Positions 48,685 through 58,907 of a stretch of 64,000 bases of DNA are shown here, piece after piece. The position numbers and the translations under genes were made by a program. Every line of letters begins with the position of its first letter. The first letter of the stretch is position 1. Source of the DNA: Candidatus Kuenenia stuttgartensis (GTDB lineage Bacteria; Planctomycetota; JAKEIC01; DYIT01); contig DYIT01000001.1 in the NCBI GenBank assembly GCA_020723505.1, positions 72,530 to 136,529 of the forward strand. Reading direction: 5' to 3'. The notes beneath the pieces were generated by a model. It searched no databases. It saw only the letters and a list, made by a program, of their open reading frames with translations, and had not been told where the DNA came from.

Positions 48685-49839
48685 TCATTGAGGACATCCG
48701 CCTTGTGAAGGGCTGACGACCGGCCGGTCTGCTTCAGCGTATCTGGTCAGCATCCCCGGAACGGTCGGGGAAAAGGCGTAGCATCGCCTGCAGTTGGCGT
48801 TCGAAAGCGGCTCTTTTCCGGCAAGTTGCGAACGGAGGGATTTGTAGGCGGGTCCGTTCCAGATTTCCCCGAACGGCATGTCCCGCAGATTGCCCATCAC
48901 CTCCTCTGACACGCAGCACGGCTTGACGTTGCCGTTGAATTCGATGAATACCGTGCTCCACGGCGCCACGCACGTTTCCGGAAATCCCCAGTGATGCTCT
49001 TGGAGGATTCTGTCGGCAGCGGAGACCTCTTTCAAAGTCGGGAAGAATCTTCGCATTTCGGCGGCACCCTCAGTGTCGAAGAAATCAGGCGCCACGAGCC
49101 GGATCCCCAGCTTCCGCGCCAGTACGCGCGCCCTCCAGAGGACCTGGTTTCCCTCTTCGGGCTTGGAGCACAGGGAATACCGTTCAAGCCCCTCCTTGAG
49201 AACGACGAGATGTTGCATGTGAACCGTCTCGGCGCAGTATTCCGCGGCCAGGTCGAGAATTCCCCCGATCTCCCCTGCGCTCACTGTCGAGAGGACGGTG
49301 ACGAATTCGAGCGCCATACTGATCCCCGAATCCCCGTCATTCCGCCTCCTGATTACGGCCAAAGCGTCCTTGAGCCGGTCCATGGACGCGCCGCCCCTCA
49401 GCCTCCGGTAGGCGTCCGCCGCGGCCGCGTCGACCGACAACCTCAATATCCCCTCGTGTCTCGCAAAAAAATCGATTGTGCGGTAGTCAAGGTTCTGTCC
49501 GTTCGTCACAAGGAGAGGATGCAGCTTGTATCGCCCAACTGCCCGGAGCACGTCGTGCCACGCGTCCATCAGGAGGGAATCACCAAGACCGTTTAGGGCG
49601 GCCAGGACCGCCGTGGGGAATAACTCCCGTTCAACGGTTCTGAACAGATCCATGCCCATGTCTGCGCCTCCCGTGCCCATCCCGGCTGATGTCCGGGGAC
49701 ACATGAAGCACCTGAAATTGCAGCGCCGGGTCAACTCCAGGAAGACCTGGCCTGGAAGCGTCCGGCAGCTCGTTTCTCCCGCGGCCGCTTCCAGGCTGTT
49801 GGCCCGCATGTTTTCTATCTGCTTCTGGCTTTTCTCCAT
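48685..49839 (-). CDS. Radical SAM/SPASM protein
   Basis: LELTRRCNFRCFMCPR (CxxxCxxC); C-terminal CCVSEEVMGNLRDMPFGEIWNGPAYKSLRSQL...CRRC. Confidence 0.9.
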   Translation of the reverse strand: MEKSQKQIENMRANSLEAAAGETSCRTLPGQVFLELTRRCNFRCFMCPRTSAGMGTGGADMGMDLFRTVERELFPTAVLAALNGLGDSLLMDAWHDVLRAVGRYKLHPLLVTNGQNLDYRTIDFFARHEGILRLSVDAAAADAYRRLRGGASMDRLKDALAVIRRRNDGDSGISMALEFVTVLSTVSAGEIGGILDLAAEYCAETVHMQHLVVLKEGLERYSLCSKPEEGNQVLWRARVLARKLGIRLVAPDFFDTEGAAEMRRFFPTLKEVSAADRILQEHHWGFPETCVAPWSTVFIEFNGNVKPCCVSEEVMGNLRDMPFGEIWNGPAYKSLRSQLAGKEPLSNANCRRCYAFSPTVPGMLTRYAEADRPVVSPSQGGCPQ

Positions 49840-50059
49840 GCCCCTTCCCGTCTCGTCCCGGCACCCGACGGACTGATATTTCCCCTGCCGGACGAACCGG
49901 ACTGTTCATATCCTCGGTCCGTCATTGAATCCTCACTGATATCGTTTATCATAACTCATTGCCGTGCCTTTACGACGGGATCCGGCATCTTTGCGGATTC
50001 AAACCGCCCCGCGAGGATAACTAACGCTACCGGCTTTACGGCATTTCCGGATTGGTACC

Positions 50060-51280
50060 ATGAGCGAAGGCGTTACGGTCAACGACATCAACGTGGGGGA
50101 GATTTCCTGGAGAATCGTTCCAGGCCAGGAATTCCTGCCCTCTTCCAACTTCCTCTCGGGAATCGAGCTGCTCGTGGCCACTTTCGCGAGGGAAAACACC
50201 TGCAGGCTCGTCCTGAAAGTCGTCAGAATCAATGACGGTATTAAGGAAGAGATTCGCACCGTCGAAAGACCAGCCTCCGCGTTCAAGGACAACTGTTGGC
50301 ACCTGTTCGATTTCAAGCCCATCCCGGATTCCGCAGGGACGACCATTTATTTCTATTTAGAGTCCCCCGACTCGAACGAAGGTGACGCGCTGACGGTCTG
50401 GGCAAACTCATCAGTCGCCCCTCCAGGCTGCAGGATGCACATGAACCACCTGCCGGTGCCGGGGAGCCTATGTTTCAAGCCCCTGTACACTCCGCTCGTC
50501 GACGCCGCTTTCAAGGAGGAGTGGGAACGGTGGGCGGGGAGCGCGCAGACCGCCTTTGCGATGGTGGACGGAAGCCGCACGGAAGAGGATTTGAGGCAGC
50601 GCGGCGGAATGGTGGCTTCCGTTCTGAAAGACGCTCTTGCAATCGATTCCTCCCACGAGGTACTTGAAATCGGCTGCGGCGTGGGAAGGATCAGCCGCGA
50701 ACTCGCTCCTCATTCAGGCCGCTTCACGTGCGTCGACATATCGGAGGGCATGCTGCGCTTCGCAAGCCGGAGAATGGAGCACCTGAGAAACGTCTCCTTC
50801 CACTCGCTGAGCGAGAAACCACTCGACGAATTCCCCGCGTTCTGCATGGACAGGATTCTGAGCCATCTCGTCTTCTTCCACCTCCCCAGGGAGCAGGTTT
50901 TCTCGTATCTGAAGCAGGTCGCCCGCCTTCTCGCGCCCGGGGGCGCCTGCTATTTCGACACCTGGAATCTCGCCTATCCGTCCACGTTCCAAAGGTGGCT
51001 TGCCGAGGTCGACATGTACAGGGGCAAAGAAAAACCGAAATCCTACAACCGCTTCTGCACCCGGCAGGAAATCGACATCCTGGTCAAGATGTCAGGCCTC
51101 AGATCCGTCTGCGTCGTCGAGTCCGCCCTTCTCATGTACATCGTTGAACGCGCCGGAACGCCTTCCGAGGCCTCCTTCCGGGCTCCAGCCCCCAGGACGC
51201 TTAAACGCATGGAAGAAGTCGCTTTGTTTTACATCGGTTCGGATGGCTCCGGAAAGTCCTCAAATGCAGAAGGATCCTAG
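50060..51280 (+). CDS. Class I SAM-dependent methyltransferase
   Basis: VLEIGCGVGRISRELAPHSGRFTCVDISEGMLRFASRRM. Confidence 0.85.
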   Translation: MSEGVTVNDINVGEISWRIVPGQEFLPSSNFLSGIELLVATFARENTCRLVLKVVRINDGIKEEIRTVERPASAFKDNCWHLFDFKPIPDSAGTTIYFYLESPDSNEGDALTVWANSSVAPPGCRMHMNHLPVPGSLCFKPLYTPLVDAAFKEEWERWAGSAQTAFAMVDGSRTEEDLRQRGGMVASVLKDALAIDSSHEVLEIGCGVGRISRELAPHSGRFTCVDISEGMLRFASRRMEHLRNVSFHSLSEKPLDEFPAFCMDRILSHLVFFHLPREQVFSYLKQVARLLAPGGACYFDTWNLAYPSTFQRWLAEVDMYRGKEKPKSYNRFCTRQEIDILVKMSGLRSVCVVESALLMYIVERAGTPSEASFRAPAPRTLKRMEEVALFYIGSDGSGKSSNAEGS

Positions 51281-54200
51281 AACCGGATTCATTTTCCTGG
51301 AATCCCCCCCGGCAGGCCCGGCACTGGTGGTGGCTCCGCACCCGGACGACGAGACGCTCGGCGTCGGCGGGATTATCGCCATGCACCGGGCCAGAGGAGA
51401 CCGGGTGGACGTGCTCCTTCTCACAAACGGCAGTTCGGGGGACCCTGGTCGGGGGGACACAAGGTTGAAGGAATTCCAGCGGGCGGTCTCCGTGCTGGGC
51501 GTAAGCGGCTGGGAACACGTGGGACTTCCCGACGGCGGGCTCGAATCGGCCGCTGACTTGGACTCGGTGATTTCATCCAGAATAGAAACTCTCAAGCCTG
51601 CCGTCTTGTACTGCCCCTCCCCGTTCGATCAGCACGCCGATAACGCCACGACCGGAAAAGCCTGCTCCGTTGCCGCAAGGCTTTTCGCGGAGCCCCCCGT
51701 CCTCGCCTTCTATGAGGTCGGATCCCCAATCCTGGCCACTCATATAGTCGATGTCACCTCCGTGGAGAAGACGAAGGTTCTGGCGATGGGCTCATACGAG
51801 AGCCGGTCGGCGGTTTTCGATTGCATCGCAGCCATCCGGGGCAGGGACAGTTTCAGGTCTTTCGGAACCCCCCCAGGCTGCCGCTTCGCAGAAGCCCTCT
51901 GTCTGGAGAAGATCTCCTCACCGCCCAGGCCGCCCGAGCACGAGGATTCAATCTCTGCAATCGAGCAGCCCGGATTGACCGCGACCGATGTATCCAGATT
52001 GTCGGTCATCGTCAGGTCGTACAAAAGGCCCTTTCTTCTGGCGGAAGCGCTTCTGAGCATCGCCTCGCAGGACGCGGGCGGGATGGAAGTGGTGCTCGTC
52101 AACGCGGGCTGCGACGACCTGGGGCCTGTAATCAGGCGATTTGACGGGGTGCTGAACGTGAAAGTCGTGGATCCCGGCCGGGAATTGTCCAGGCCGGCTG
52201 CGCTCAACGCCGGCATCCGCGCATCCTCCCGCGAATTCATCACATACCTGGACGACGACGACATCCACATGCCCGGCCATGCGCGGAGAATCGTGTCGGC
52301 GCTCGTCGCCGAGCCCGGCGAAATCGTCTATACGGGTGCGCTCGTTTCCGAGGCTGGATCATCCTCTGCCTGCAGGAAGATGGCCCTTCCATGGAATCCG
52401 TCGCTCCTCCTGTTCGGGAACTACATCCCGCTAATCTGCCTGGGGCACGCAAAGTCCGTGTGGATGGATGCAGGTGGGTTCGACGAGACCCTCTCGCGTT
52501 TCGAGGACTGGGACTTTCTCCTCAGGCTGTCCAGGAAGCACACCTTCCGCCTGCTGCCCCATGTGACCGCGGAGTATCGCTTACGGCCTGAGTCGCGGAA
52601 CGAAGGCGCAGAAGATTTCGAAAAAGTCTTCCAGCGCCACCGGGCGGAAATCACCCCTGCGGACTGCAGAGCCGCAATGGATATCATGAACCTAGAAATC
52701 CGCCGACTGGGCGAGGTGAACGAGCGGATTTCAAGGAGGACTTCAAGGCTGGAAGAGGAAGCAGCCGCGCTGGAAAAAACCCTCAATCGCCAGTCGGCGG
52801 ACTTGCGCTGCCCGGACGAAATAAAGAAAACGGCGTTGGCTCTTTCCAGGGAAATCTATGTCAAGCGCGCTGAAAACATGAGGATGCAGAAAAGAATGGA
52901 AAGCGCACTCAGGAAGGCTTCCTCTTCCTCCATGTCGGTTGTTTCCCATTCCTCCGCAGGCGCCGCCGGGCCCCGGAAAGACCTGCTGGCGCTCAGGATG
53001 TCTTCCACTTCCGGCTGGAGGAGGACCCTCCTCGCCGGCATCTGGGTCCTGCTCCACCAGGGGCCGGGGATATTCGGCAGGAAGCTCGTCAAATATGTCC
53101 TCGGACGCAGGGAGCCGTCGCCCGGGCTGGACGGGTATCACTGGTGGTTCATGGAGAATTACGCGAAAGCATACGACCCGGACCGCGCCGTCTCGGATGC
53201 GGCCGCCCTGGAATCCGCTCCAATCCTGAGCCTCATCATGCCCGTGTACAAGCCCGACATGCGCCTGCTGCGCGAGGCTGTCGATTCCGTGCTGGCGCAA
53301 TCGTACCCGAAATGGGAGCTTTGCATCGCCGACGACGGATCCGGGATTCCTGAACTATCCGCATATCTCGAAGGCCAGGCGGACCGCGACCCGCGCATAC
53401 GGGTCACAGCCCTTCCCCGCAACATGGGCATAGCGCAGGCGACCAACGCCGCTTTCGGCCTCGCCTCAGGCGGCTTTGCCGGATTCATGGACCAGGACGA
53501 CCTGCTTCCTCCCTGGGCGCTGCTGGACGTAGCCCGGATGATTGGGCGGAATCCGGGGGCCGATATCTGTTATACCGACGAGGACAAGGTCGACTCCAAG
53601 GGCATCCACTCCGAACCATATCTCAAGCCCGACTGGTCGCCCGACCTCCTCCTGTCGCACAATTACATGTGCCACCTAATCTTCTACAGGCACTCCCTCC
53701 TGAAATCCGTCGGCGGGCTCAGACCGGGATTCGACGGAGCTCAGGACTATGACCTTGTACTCCGTATGACCGAGAAGTCGGACAGAATAGTCCATGTTCC
53801 GCGCATCTGCTACCACTGGAGGAAGACCAGCGGATCGACGGCGGTGCGATATTCGAACAAGCCCGACGCCGAAAATGCGACACTGAAAGCCCTGTCCGAA
53901 ACCATGGACCGCAGGGGAGTCCGGGCAGAAGTGTCCAAAGGAATCTTCGCAGGTTCGTTCAGAGTCAGGAGGATTCTGGAGAATAAACCTCTCGTTTCCG
54001 TCCTCATTCCATCCCGCGACTCGCCCGACCTAATCCGGCACTGCACGCAGTCAATATGGTCGAAGACCTCCTACGACAACTACGAGATCCTGGTCGCGGA
54101 CAACGGATCCTCGGACCAGGACACCTTGGACTACCTGGCCGAAATGAGCCAGGCCGGCCGCATCAGAGTGATGCACTGCCCGGGACTCTTCAACTTCCCG

Positions 54201-54788
54201 GAGCTCAACAACCGCGCCGCCGAACAGGCCAGGGGCGAGGTGCTCATCCTCCTCAACAACGACATCGAAGTCGTTTCGCCGGGCTGGATTGAAGCCATGC
54301 TCGAGCACGGCCAGAGACCCGAGGTCGGCGCCGTGGGCGCGAAGCTCCTGTACCCCGACGGGTCCATCCAGCATGCGGGAGTCGTCACCGGGCTCGGCGG
54401 CGTCGCGGGCCATTCGCATAAATACTACCCGAAATACTCCCGCGGCTATTGCGGGCACATCGACCTCGTCAGGAACTACTCGGCCGTCACCGCGGCCTGC
54501 ATGATGGTCAGGAAATCCGTGTACCGGAAGCTCGGCGGCATGGACGCGAAAGCTCTTCCAAGGGCTTTCAACGACGTGGACTTCTGCCTCAGAATCCGCA
54601 AGGAGGGGTATCTGATTGTCTACACGCCCTATGCGGTCCTCTATCACCTGGAGTCGGTTTCCCGCGGATTCATGATTGAAGGGTTCGAGATAGACGCCAT
54701 CAAGAAGAAATGGGGGGACAGCCTCCTCCACGACCCCTACTACAACCCGAACCTCACCCTTGACAGGGAAGACTTTAGCCTGAGGTGA
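51243..54788 (+). CDS. Multidomain protein: PIG-L/LmbE deacetylase plus GT2 plus two further GT2 modules
   Basis: APHPDDETLGVGGIIAMH; SVIVRSYKRPFLLAEALLSIASQ; SLIMPVYKPDMRLLREAVDSVLAQ; SVLIPSRDSPDLIRHCTQSIWSKTSYDNYEILVADNGS; start ATG 51243 or 51264 (ORF track starts at 51000). Confidence 0.88.
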   Translation: MAPESPQMQKDPRTGFIFLESPPAGPALVVAPHPDDETLGVGGIIAMHRARGDRVDVLLLTNGSSGDPGRGDTRLKEFQRAVSVLGVSGWEHVGLPDGGLESAADLDSVISSRIETLKPAVLYCPSPFDQHADNATTGKACSVAARLFAEPPVLAFYEVGSPILATHIVDVTSVEKTKVLAMGSYESRSAVFDCIAAIRGRDSFRSFGTPPGCRFAEALCLEKISSPPRPPEHEDSISAIEQPGLTATDVSRLSVIVRSYKRPFLLAEALLSIASQDAGGMEVVLVNAGCDDLGPVIRRFDGVLNVKVVDPGRELSRPAALNAGIRASSREFITYLDDDDIHMPGHARRIVSALVAEPGEIVYTGALVSEAGSSSACRKMALPWNPSLLLFGNYIPLICLGHAKSVWMDAGGFDETLSRFEDWDFLLRLSRKHTFRLLPHVTAEYRLRPESRNEGAEDFEKVFQRHRAEITPADCRAAMDIMNLEIRRLGEVNERISRRTSRLEEEAAALEKTLNRQSADLRCPDEIKKTALALSREIYVKRAENMRMQKRMESALRKASSSSMSVVSHSSAGAAGPRKDLLALRMSSTSGWRRTLLAGIWVLLHQGPGIFGRKLVKYVLGRREPSPGLDGYHWWFMENYAKAYDPDRAVSDAAALESAPILSLIMPVYKPDMRLLREAVDSVLAQSYPKWELCIADDGSGIPELSAYLEGQADRDPRIRVTALPRNMGIAQATNAAFGLASGGFAGFMDQDDLLPPWALLDVARMIGRNPGADICYTDEDKVDSKGIHSEPYLKPDWSPDLLLSHNYMCHLIFYRHSLLKSVGGLRPGFDGAQDYDLVLRMTEKSDRIVHVPRICYHWRKTSGSTAVRYSNKPDAENATLKALSETMDRRGVRAEVSKGIFAGSFRVRRILENKPLVSVLIPSRDSPDLIRHCTQSIWSKTSYDNYEILVADNGSSDQDTLDYLAEMSQAGRIRVMHCPGLFNFPELNNRAAEQARGEVLILLNNDIEVVSPGWIEAMLEHGQRPEVGAVGAKLLYPDGSIQHAGVVTGLGGVAGHSHKYYPKYSRGYCGHIDLVRNYSAVTAACMMVRKSVYRKLGGMDAKALPRAFNDVDFCLRIRKEGYLIVYTPYAVLYHLESVSRGFMIEGFEIDAIKKKWGDSLLHDPYYNPNLTLDREDFSLR

Positions 54789-54792
54789 CGCG

Positions 54793-55740
54793 ATGGCTGG
54801 ATACTCTCTGGAAGAAGAAGCCACCGAAAACAACTTCGACGAGAAATGCTATCTTGACGCCAATCCTGATGTCGCTGCGGCGGTCCTTGACGGGAGGCTG
54901 TCATCCGCGAAGCAGCATTTCGACCGGTTTGGCATTAGCGAAAAACGCAGGATTCGGATTCCAGGGCGCATTTCAGAGGCCAAAAAGACGAAAATGGCCA
55001 GAATCCGCTCCCTGCTCAGGGCAGACCTCCCTCACTTGAAAAATGACGACTGCTTCGATTTTCTTCCCGACGACCAGCGAGATCGTTCCATACCGGGCCC
55101 TGCCCATATCCCTTCGTCGCATCACTACGATGACCGCATTATAAATCTTATAGGGAAATACGGAGAAGGCTTGGTTCTGGACTGCGGCGCGGGCAGACGC
55201 CCCGTGTATTTCGACAACGTAGTCAACCTGGACATGTTCCGCTACGATACGACCGACGTCGTCGGGCTTGCGGAGGTCCTTCCATTCAAAGACAGTTCAT
55301 TCGAAGCTGTCATCTCCTATTGTCTGCTCGAACATGTGAAGAATCCGTTCGTCTGCGCAGACGAAATCGCGCGAGTTCTGAAGCCCGGGGGCGAACTGCA
55401 GTGCAGCGTCCCGTTCCTTCAGCCGGTCCATGATTTCCCCGCCCATTACTATAACATGACGGCGCAGGGCCTAGCGAACCTCTTCGAGCGGTCGCTGGTC
55501 ATAGACGGCATCGAGGTTGTGGAATCCGGACTGCCAATCTGGACCCTTACCTGGTTCCTTCGGAGCTGGTCCAAGGGTCTTGAGGGTGCTGCGAAGGAGA
55601 AGTTCCTGTGCATGAAGGTGTCAGATCTAATCGGGGACCCGATAGGATATCTCGACAGCGAGTTCGTCAGGGGACTTTCTCGCGAGAAGAACTTCGAACT
55701 TGCCGCAGGATGCGTCCTGCACGCCCGAAAGCCTGGTTGA
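54793..55740 (+). CDS. Class I SAM-dependent methyltransferase (Methyltransf_11-like)
   Basis: LVLDCGAGRRPVYFDNVVNLDMFRYDTTDVVGLAEVLPFKDSSFEAVISYCLLEHV. Confidence 0.82.
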   Translation: MAGYSLEEEATENNFDEKCYLDANPDVAAAVLDGRLSSAKQHFDRFGISEKRRIRIPGRISEAKKTKMARIRSLLRADLPHLKNDDCFDFLPDDQRDRSIPGPAHIPSSHHYDDRIINLIGKYGEGLVLDCGAGRRPVYFDNVVNLDMFRYDTTDVVGLAEVLPFKDSSFEAVISYCLLEHVKNPFVCADEIARVLKPGGELQCSVPFLQPVHDFPAHYYNMTAQGLANLFERSLVIDGIEVVESGLPIWTLTWFLRSWSKGLEGAAKEKFLCMKVSDLIGDPIGYLDSEFVRGLSREKNFELAAGCVLHARKPG

Positions 55741-55759
55741 GACCGTCCAATCCGGGCTC

Positions 55760-56842
55760 TCACCTCTTCCGCATCACCACCAAATCCTGGTTGTTGCCGA
55801 TGTATCCGGGAATAATCCTCAATATGTCGAAGTACGCCGACCATCTTTTCCTGACGTAATCGGTCCCGTGGAAGGTGGAGCGGTAATAGCCGCTCTCGCC
55901 GATTACCCCGTCGAGCGCATTGTCGGAGCCAAGGTCCAGGAAGCCGCCCGAATCATCCAGAAGCCGGAGCGCGTCCGCAACCGGGGTGCGGCAGGCGGCG
56001 AAAGGCCCGTTGATGCTGACCAGAACCGCCGCGCCGGGCGCGGCGATGCGGGCGAGCTCGGCAAGCCATTCGAACTGCTCGCGCTCCTTGAGATGAGTGA
56101 ATATGGAAATCCCGGCTATCAGGTCGAAGCTCCCTGCGCCGAGTCGCGTTGGAGGATGGAGGGGAATCGCATCGAACTCGCCGAATCTCAGATGGCTCCG
56201 GCACCACCTTATGCTCTCCGCGTCTATGTCCACCCCGGTAATCGCCGGACCCCTTGTCCTGCTGAAATACCTCGTCACCCGGCCGCAGCCGCAACCCCAG
56301 TCGAGGATCCTCCTGAAATCGCCCAGACCCGCCTGGAACGCGTCTTGAACAGCCTGCCCCAGCTTCACGAAGGATGAGTATCCCTCGAGGCGGAAAGAGA
56401 TCTCAAAATCGCTCCCATGCACCCTCTTCCTGTTGCCCGGCGGCGGGAGGGGGAACTCCTCGCGGGTCGGGAAATAATAATCGTGATCATCCCTGAATGG
56501 CCTGCTGGTTTTAAGATTGGTGTACGATATCCTAATAAATCCGTCCGGGGGACACGTCCTCTCCGGGAACCTGCTCCTGCAGACGAATCCGAATCCCTGC
56601 CTCATGCCCGGAAGGTAGTTGAATATGGCGTCGATGTCCGGCCGAGGCGTCGGCCAGGCGACTTCCTCGAAATCGCGCCCGTTGAAGGCGAAGCCTGCGC
56701 CCGCGTGCCCCGCGGGCGGAGGAATGGCCCATCCCGAAACCTCGATGCGCCCCGGCGACAGCTCAATCCGGTCCATGCACCAGAAAGCCTCGCCGGCGGC
56801 TTCATGCAGCATTTCCTCGTTCATCGTTCCATCCATTGCCAT
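55760..56842 (-). CDS. Class I SAM-dependent methyltransferase
   Basis: RILDWGCGCGRVTRYFSRTRGPAITGVDIDAESIRWCR; probable start MAMDGTM at 56842 (ORF track starts at 56923). Confidence 0.82.
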   Translation of the reverse strand: MAMDGTMNEEMLHEAAGEAFWCMDRIELSPGRIEVSGWAIPPPAGHAGAGFAFNGRDFEEVAWPTPRPDIDAIFNYLPGMRQGFGFVCRSRFPERTCPPDGFIRISYTNLKTSRPFRDDHDYYFPTREEFPLPPPGNRKRVHGSDFEISFRLEGYSSFVKLGQAVQDAFQAGLGDFRRILDWGCGCGRVTRYFSRTRGPAITGVDIDAESIRWCRSHLRFGEFDAIPLHPPTRLGAGSFDLIAGISIFTHLKEREQFEWLAELARIAAPGAAVLVSINGPFAACRTPVADALRLLDDSGGFLDLGSDNALDGVIGESGYYRSTFHGTDYVRKRWSAYFDILRIIPGYIGNNQDLVVMRKR

Positions 56843-56987
56843 CCTTCTTACAGTGCCTGCCCAAGCCCCCCGGGTCGAAGTCCGGAAATCATCACCCCGG
56901 GGCATGGCCCATTCCTCCCCCACCCTATACGTCCCCGCCGCGGAGCGGAAAACAGCTTTGACCCTCGCATAACCACCCGGGTCAAAG

Positions 56988-57833
56988 CTAGTAGTCCCAC
57001 TTCGACGCCTTGCGGTAGATGAGTATCGACAGCGCCCAGAGCGCCATCGCCAGAAGACAGAACGCCCCGCTCATGCCAATCCAGCTGAATCCGCTGTAGG
57101 CCCCGATTGCCACCCTCGCCACGATCGCCACAGCGACGCCCAATATGAGTATCGCGTAGACCGATACGAGGAAGTTCACGATTCCCGCGAGCCCGACGGG
57201 ACGGAAGATGAGCGACCACATCACGCCGGAAGCGGTCGTGAACAGCGTCGCGGACGCGAACAGGGCGTAGTGCTTCGGTATCTCCAGCGGACCCACGCCG
57301 CCCAGCCGCGAGCCGAGCATGAAGAAGGGCAGCATGGCGAGGACCGGCATGAAAGCCCTCAGGAACGCCGAGATTGTCTTGCCTCCGACCACTTCCGACG
57401 GAGTGAGCGCGGTCGAGGCCAGCAGGTCCATCGTCCCTTCCCTCTTCTCCCTCGAGAAGGACCCGCACGATATCCACGGCGCCGCGAGCAGGATGTACGC
57501 CGTCGCCACGACCGTGAGCGCGAAGAATACGCCGGTTCCAGCCGCGCTCCCTCCGGACTCGAGCTCGACGAACCGCGCCTTCATCCCGTAGACCGCCGCG
57601 AAAATCAGCCCGGCCGCCAGGACGAGCACGGAACTGGCCAGGTAAGGGAGGGGCGATCTGGCGAGATGCGTCTTGAGCTCGAGCCTAAGCACCGGGCTCG
57701 CCACCGACGCCATGCAGACGCGGAATGGGAACAGGACCAGTCCGGCCGCCGCCGGGACCGGACCCGCGGCGCCTCTGACCGACCCGGCGGCAGGCGCTCC
57801 CCGAATCCCGTTTCCGTTCGCCTCGGTATTCAT
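56988..57833 (-). CDS. ABC-2 type transporter permease
   Basis: Six hydrophobic helices; SCGSFSREKREGTMDLLASTALTPSEVVGGKTISAFLRAFMPVLA. Confidence 0.82.
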   Translation of the reverse strand: MNTEANGNGIRGAPAAGSVRGAAGPVPAAAGLVLFPFRVCMASVASPVLRLELKTHLARSPLPYLASSVLVLAAGLIFAAVYGMKARFVELESGGSAAGTGVFFALTVVATAYILLAAPWISCGSFSREKREGTMDLLASTALTPSEVVGGKTISAFLRAFMPVLAMLPFFMLGSRLGGVGPLEIPKHYALFASATLFTTASGVMWSLIFRPVGLAGIVNFLVSVYAILILGVAVAIVARVAIGAYSGFSWIGMSGAFCLLAMALWALSILIYRKASKWDY

Positions 57834-58903
57834 TCCATCCCCTTTCCGGATTGTTGCGGCCCGGTCACGGGTGAATCACCCGGAGGGAGGCCCGCCGCCT
57901 CCGCGCCTGCGTCCGGCGCGGGCGCGTCTCCTCCGGCCGGAGGAAACGCGGATTCCGGATTCCGAGACGCGTGCGCCTCCGCGCCCGAAGGGGATGCCGC
58001 CGGTCCGGCCTCCGCCTGGCCAGCCTCGGCGCCAGCAGGCGCGGCTTCAGGCCTGCCGGGATCGCGCCAGACTCCCTTCACCGCGAAAGCGGCGTCGGCC
58101 TTGTGGAGCCTCTGGGACGCGGTCTCCGCCGCTGCCGCGGGCGGCTCGAAGACGCCGCCCTCCGCCGGGTTGAGAATCTCCGGCGCCGGAGGCCTCGGCC
58201 CTTCGCGCTGATCAGGCGCAGGGGGCCATCCCCGCTCCTTTATCCTCGCAAGCACCTCTCCGCACTCCCCGAATTCCGCGAACCTGCCCTTGTGAAGCAC
58301 GGCCGCCTCGTCCGCGATGCCGTCGAGGGCCGTAGGGTCGAGGCAGGTGAATAGAATCGCCTTCCCCATGGACCTGAGCTCGCCGACTATGGCCCCGAAC
58401 TGGTCCGGACCTTCGATTCCGAACGCGGCCATGGGCTCGTCCAGAATAAGGAGCGCGGGATTGTGCATGAGAATCCTGCCGAACGCGAGCCTGAGAAGCT
58501 CGTACTCGCCCAAATCGGAGGTCATCCTGTCGCGCGAGTCCCACAGATCGACGAGCTTCAGCACCCCCTCCGTCACGCCGGGCCTGCTTCGGCGCGGCAC
58601 CCGGAACGCGGCGCCGAAGAACTCCATGAATTCCATCACCGTCGTGCGCTTGACTGCCCCGAAACGCCTGGGCATGTACCCGATTTTCAGCCTCGTTCCC
58701 GGCTCGGATACCGGCATGGAGTCGACCAGCACCCTGCCGGACGTAATCGGCGACAGGCCTGCCAGAACGCGCAGAAGCGTCGTCTTCGAAATCGGATGCG
58801 TCCCGGCAACGCCGAGAATCCTCCCGGGAGAGAGGGTGAAGCCTATCCCGTCCAGGAGCCTCACCGATCCCAAATCCTTCCTCAGTCCGGTTACTTCGAG
58901 CAC
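57830..58903 (-). CDS. ABC transporter ATP-binding protein with degenerate nucleotide-binding motifs and a Pro/Ala-rich C-terminal tail
   Basis: MLEVTGLRKDLGSVRLLDGIGFTLSPGRILGVAGTHPISKTTLLRVLAGL; Walker B LLILDEP. Confidence 0.82.
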   Translation of the reverse strand: MLEVTGLRKDLGSVRLLDGIGFTLSPGRILGVAGTHPISKTTLLRVLAGLSPITSGRVLVDSMPVSEPGTRLKIGYMPRRFGAVKRTTVMEFMEFFGAAFRVPRRSRPGVTEGVLKLVDLWDSRDRMTSDLGEYELLRLAFGRILMHNPALLILDEPMAAFGIEGPDQFGAIVGELRSMGKAILFTCLDPTALDGIADEAAVLHKGRFAEFGECGEVLARIKERGWPPAPDQREGPRPPAPEILNPAEGGVFEPPAAAAETASQRLHKADAAFAVKGVWRDPGRPEAAPAGAEAGQAEAGPAASPSGAEAHASRNPESAFPPAGGDAPAPDAGAEAAGLPPGDSPVTGPQQSGKGME

Positions 58904-58907
58904 CGCG

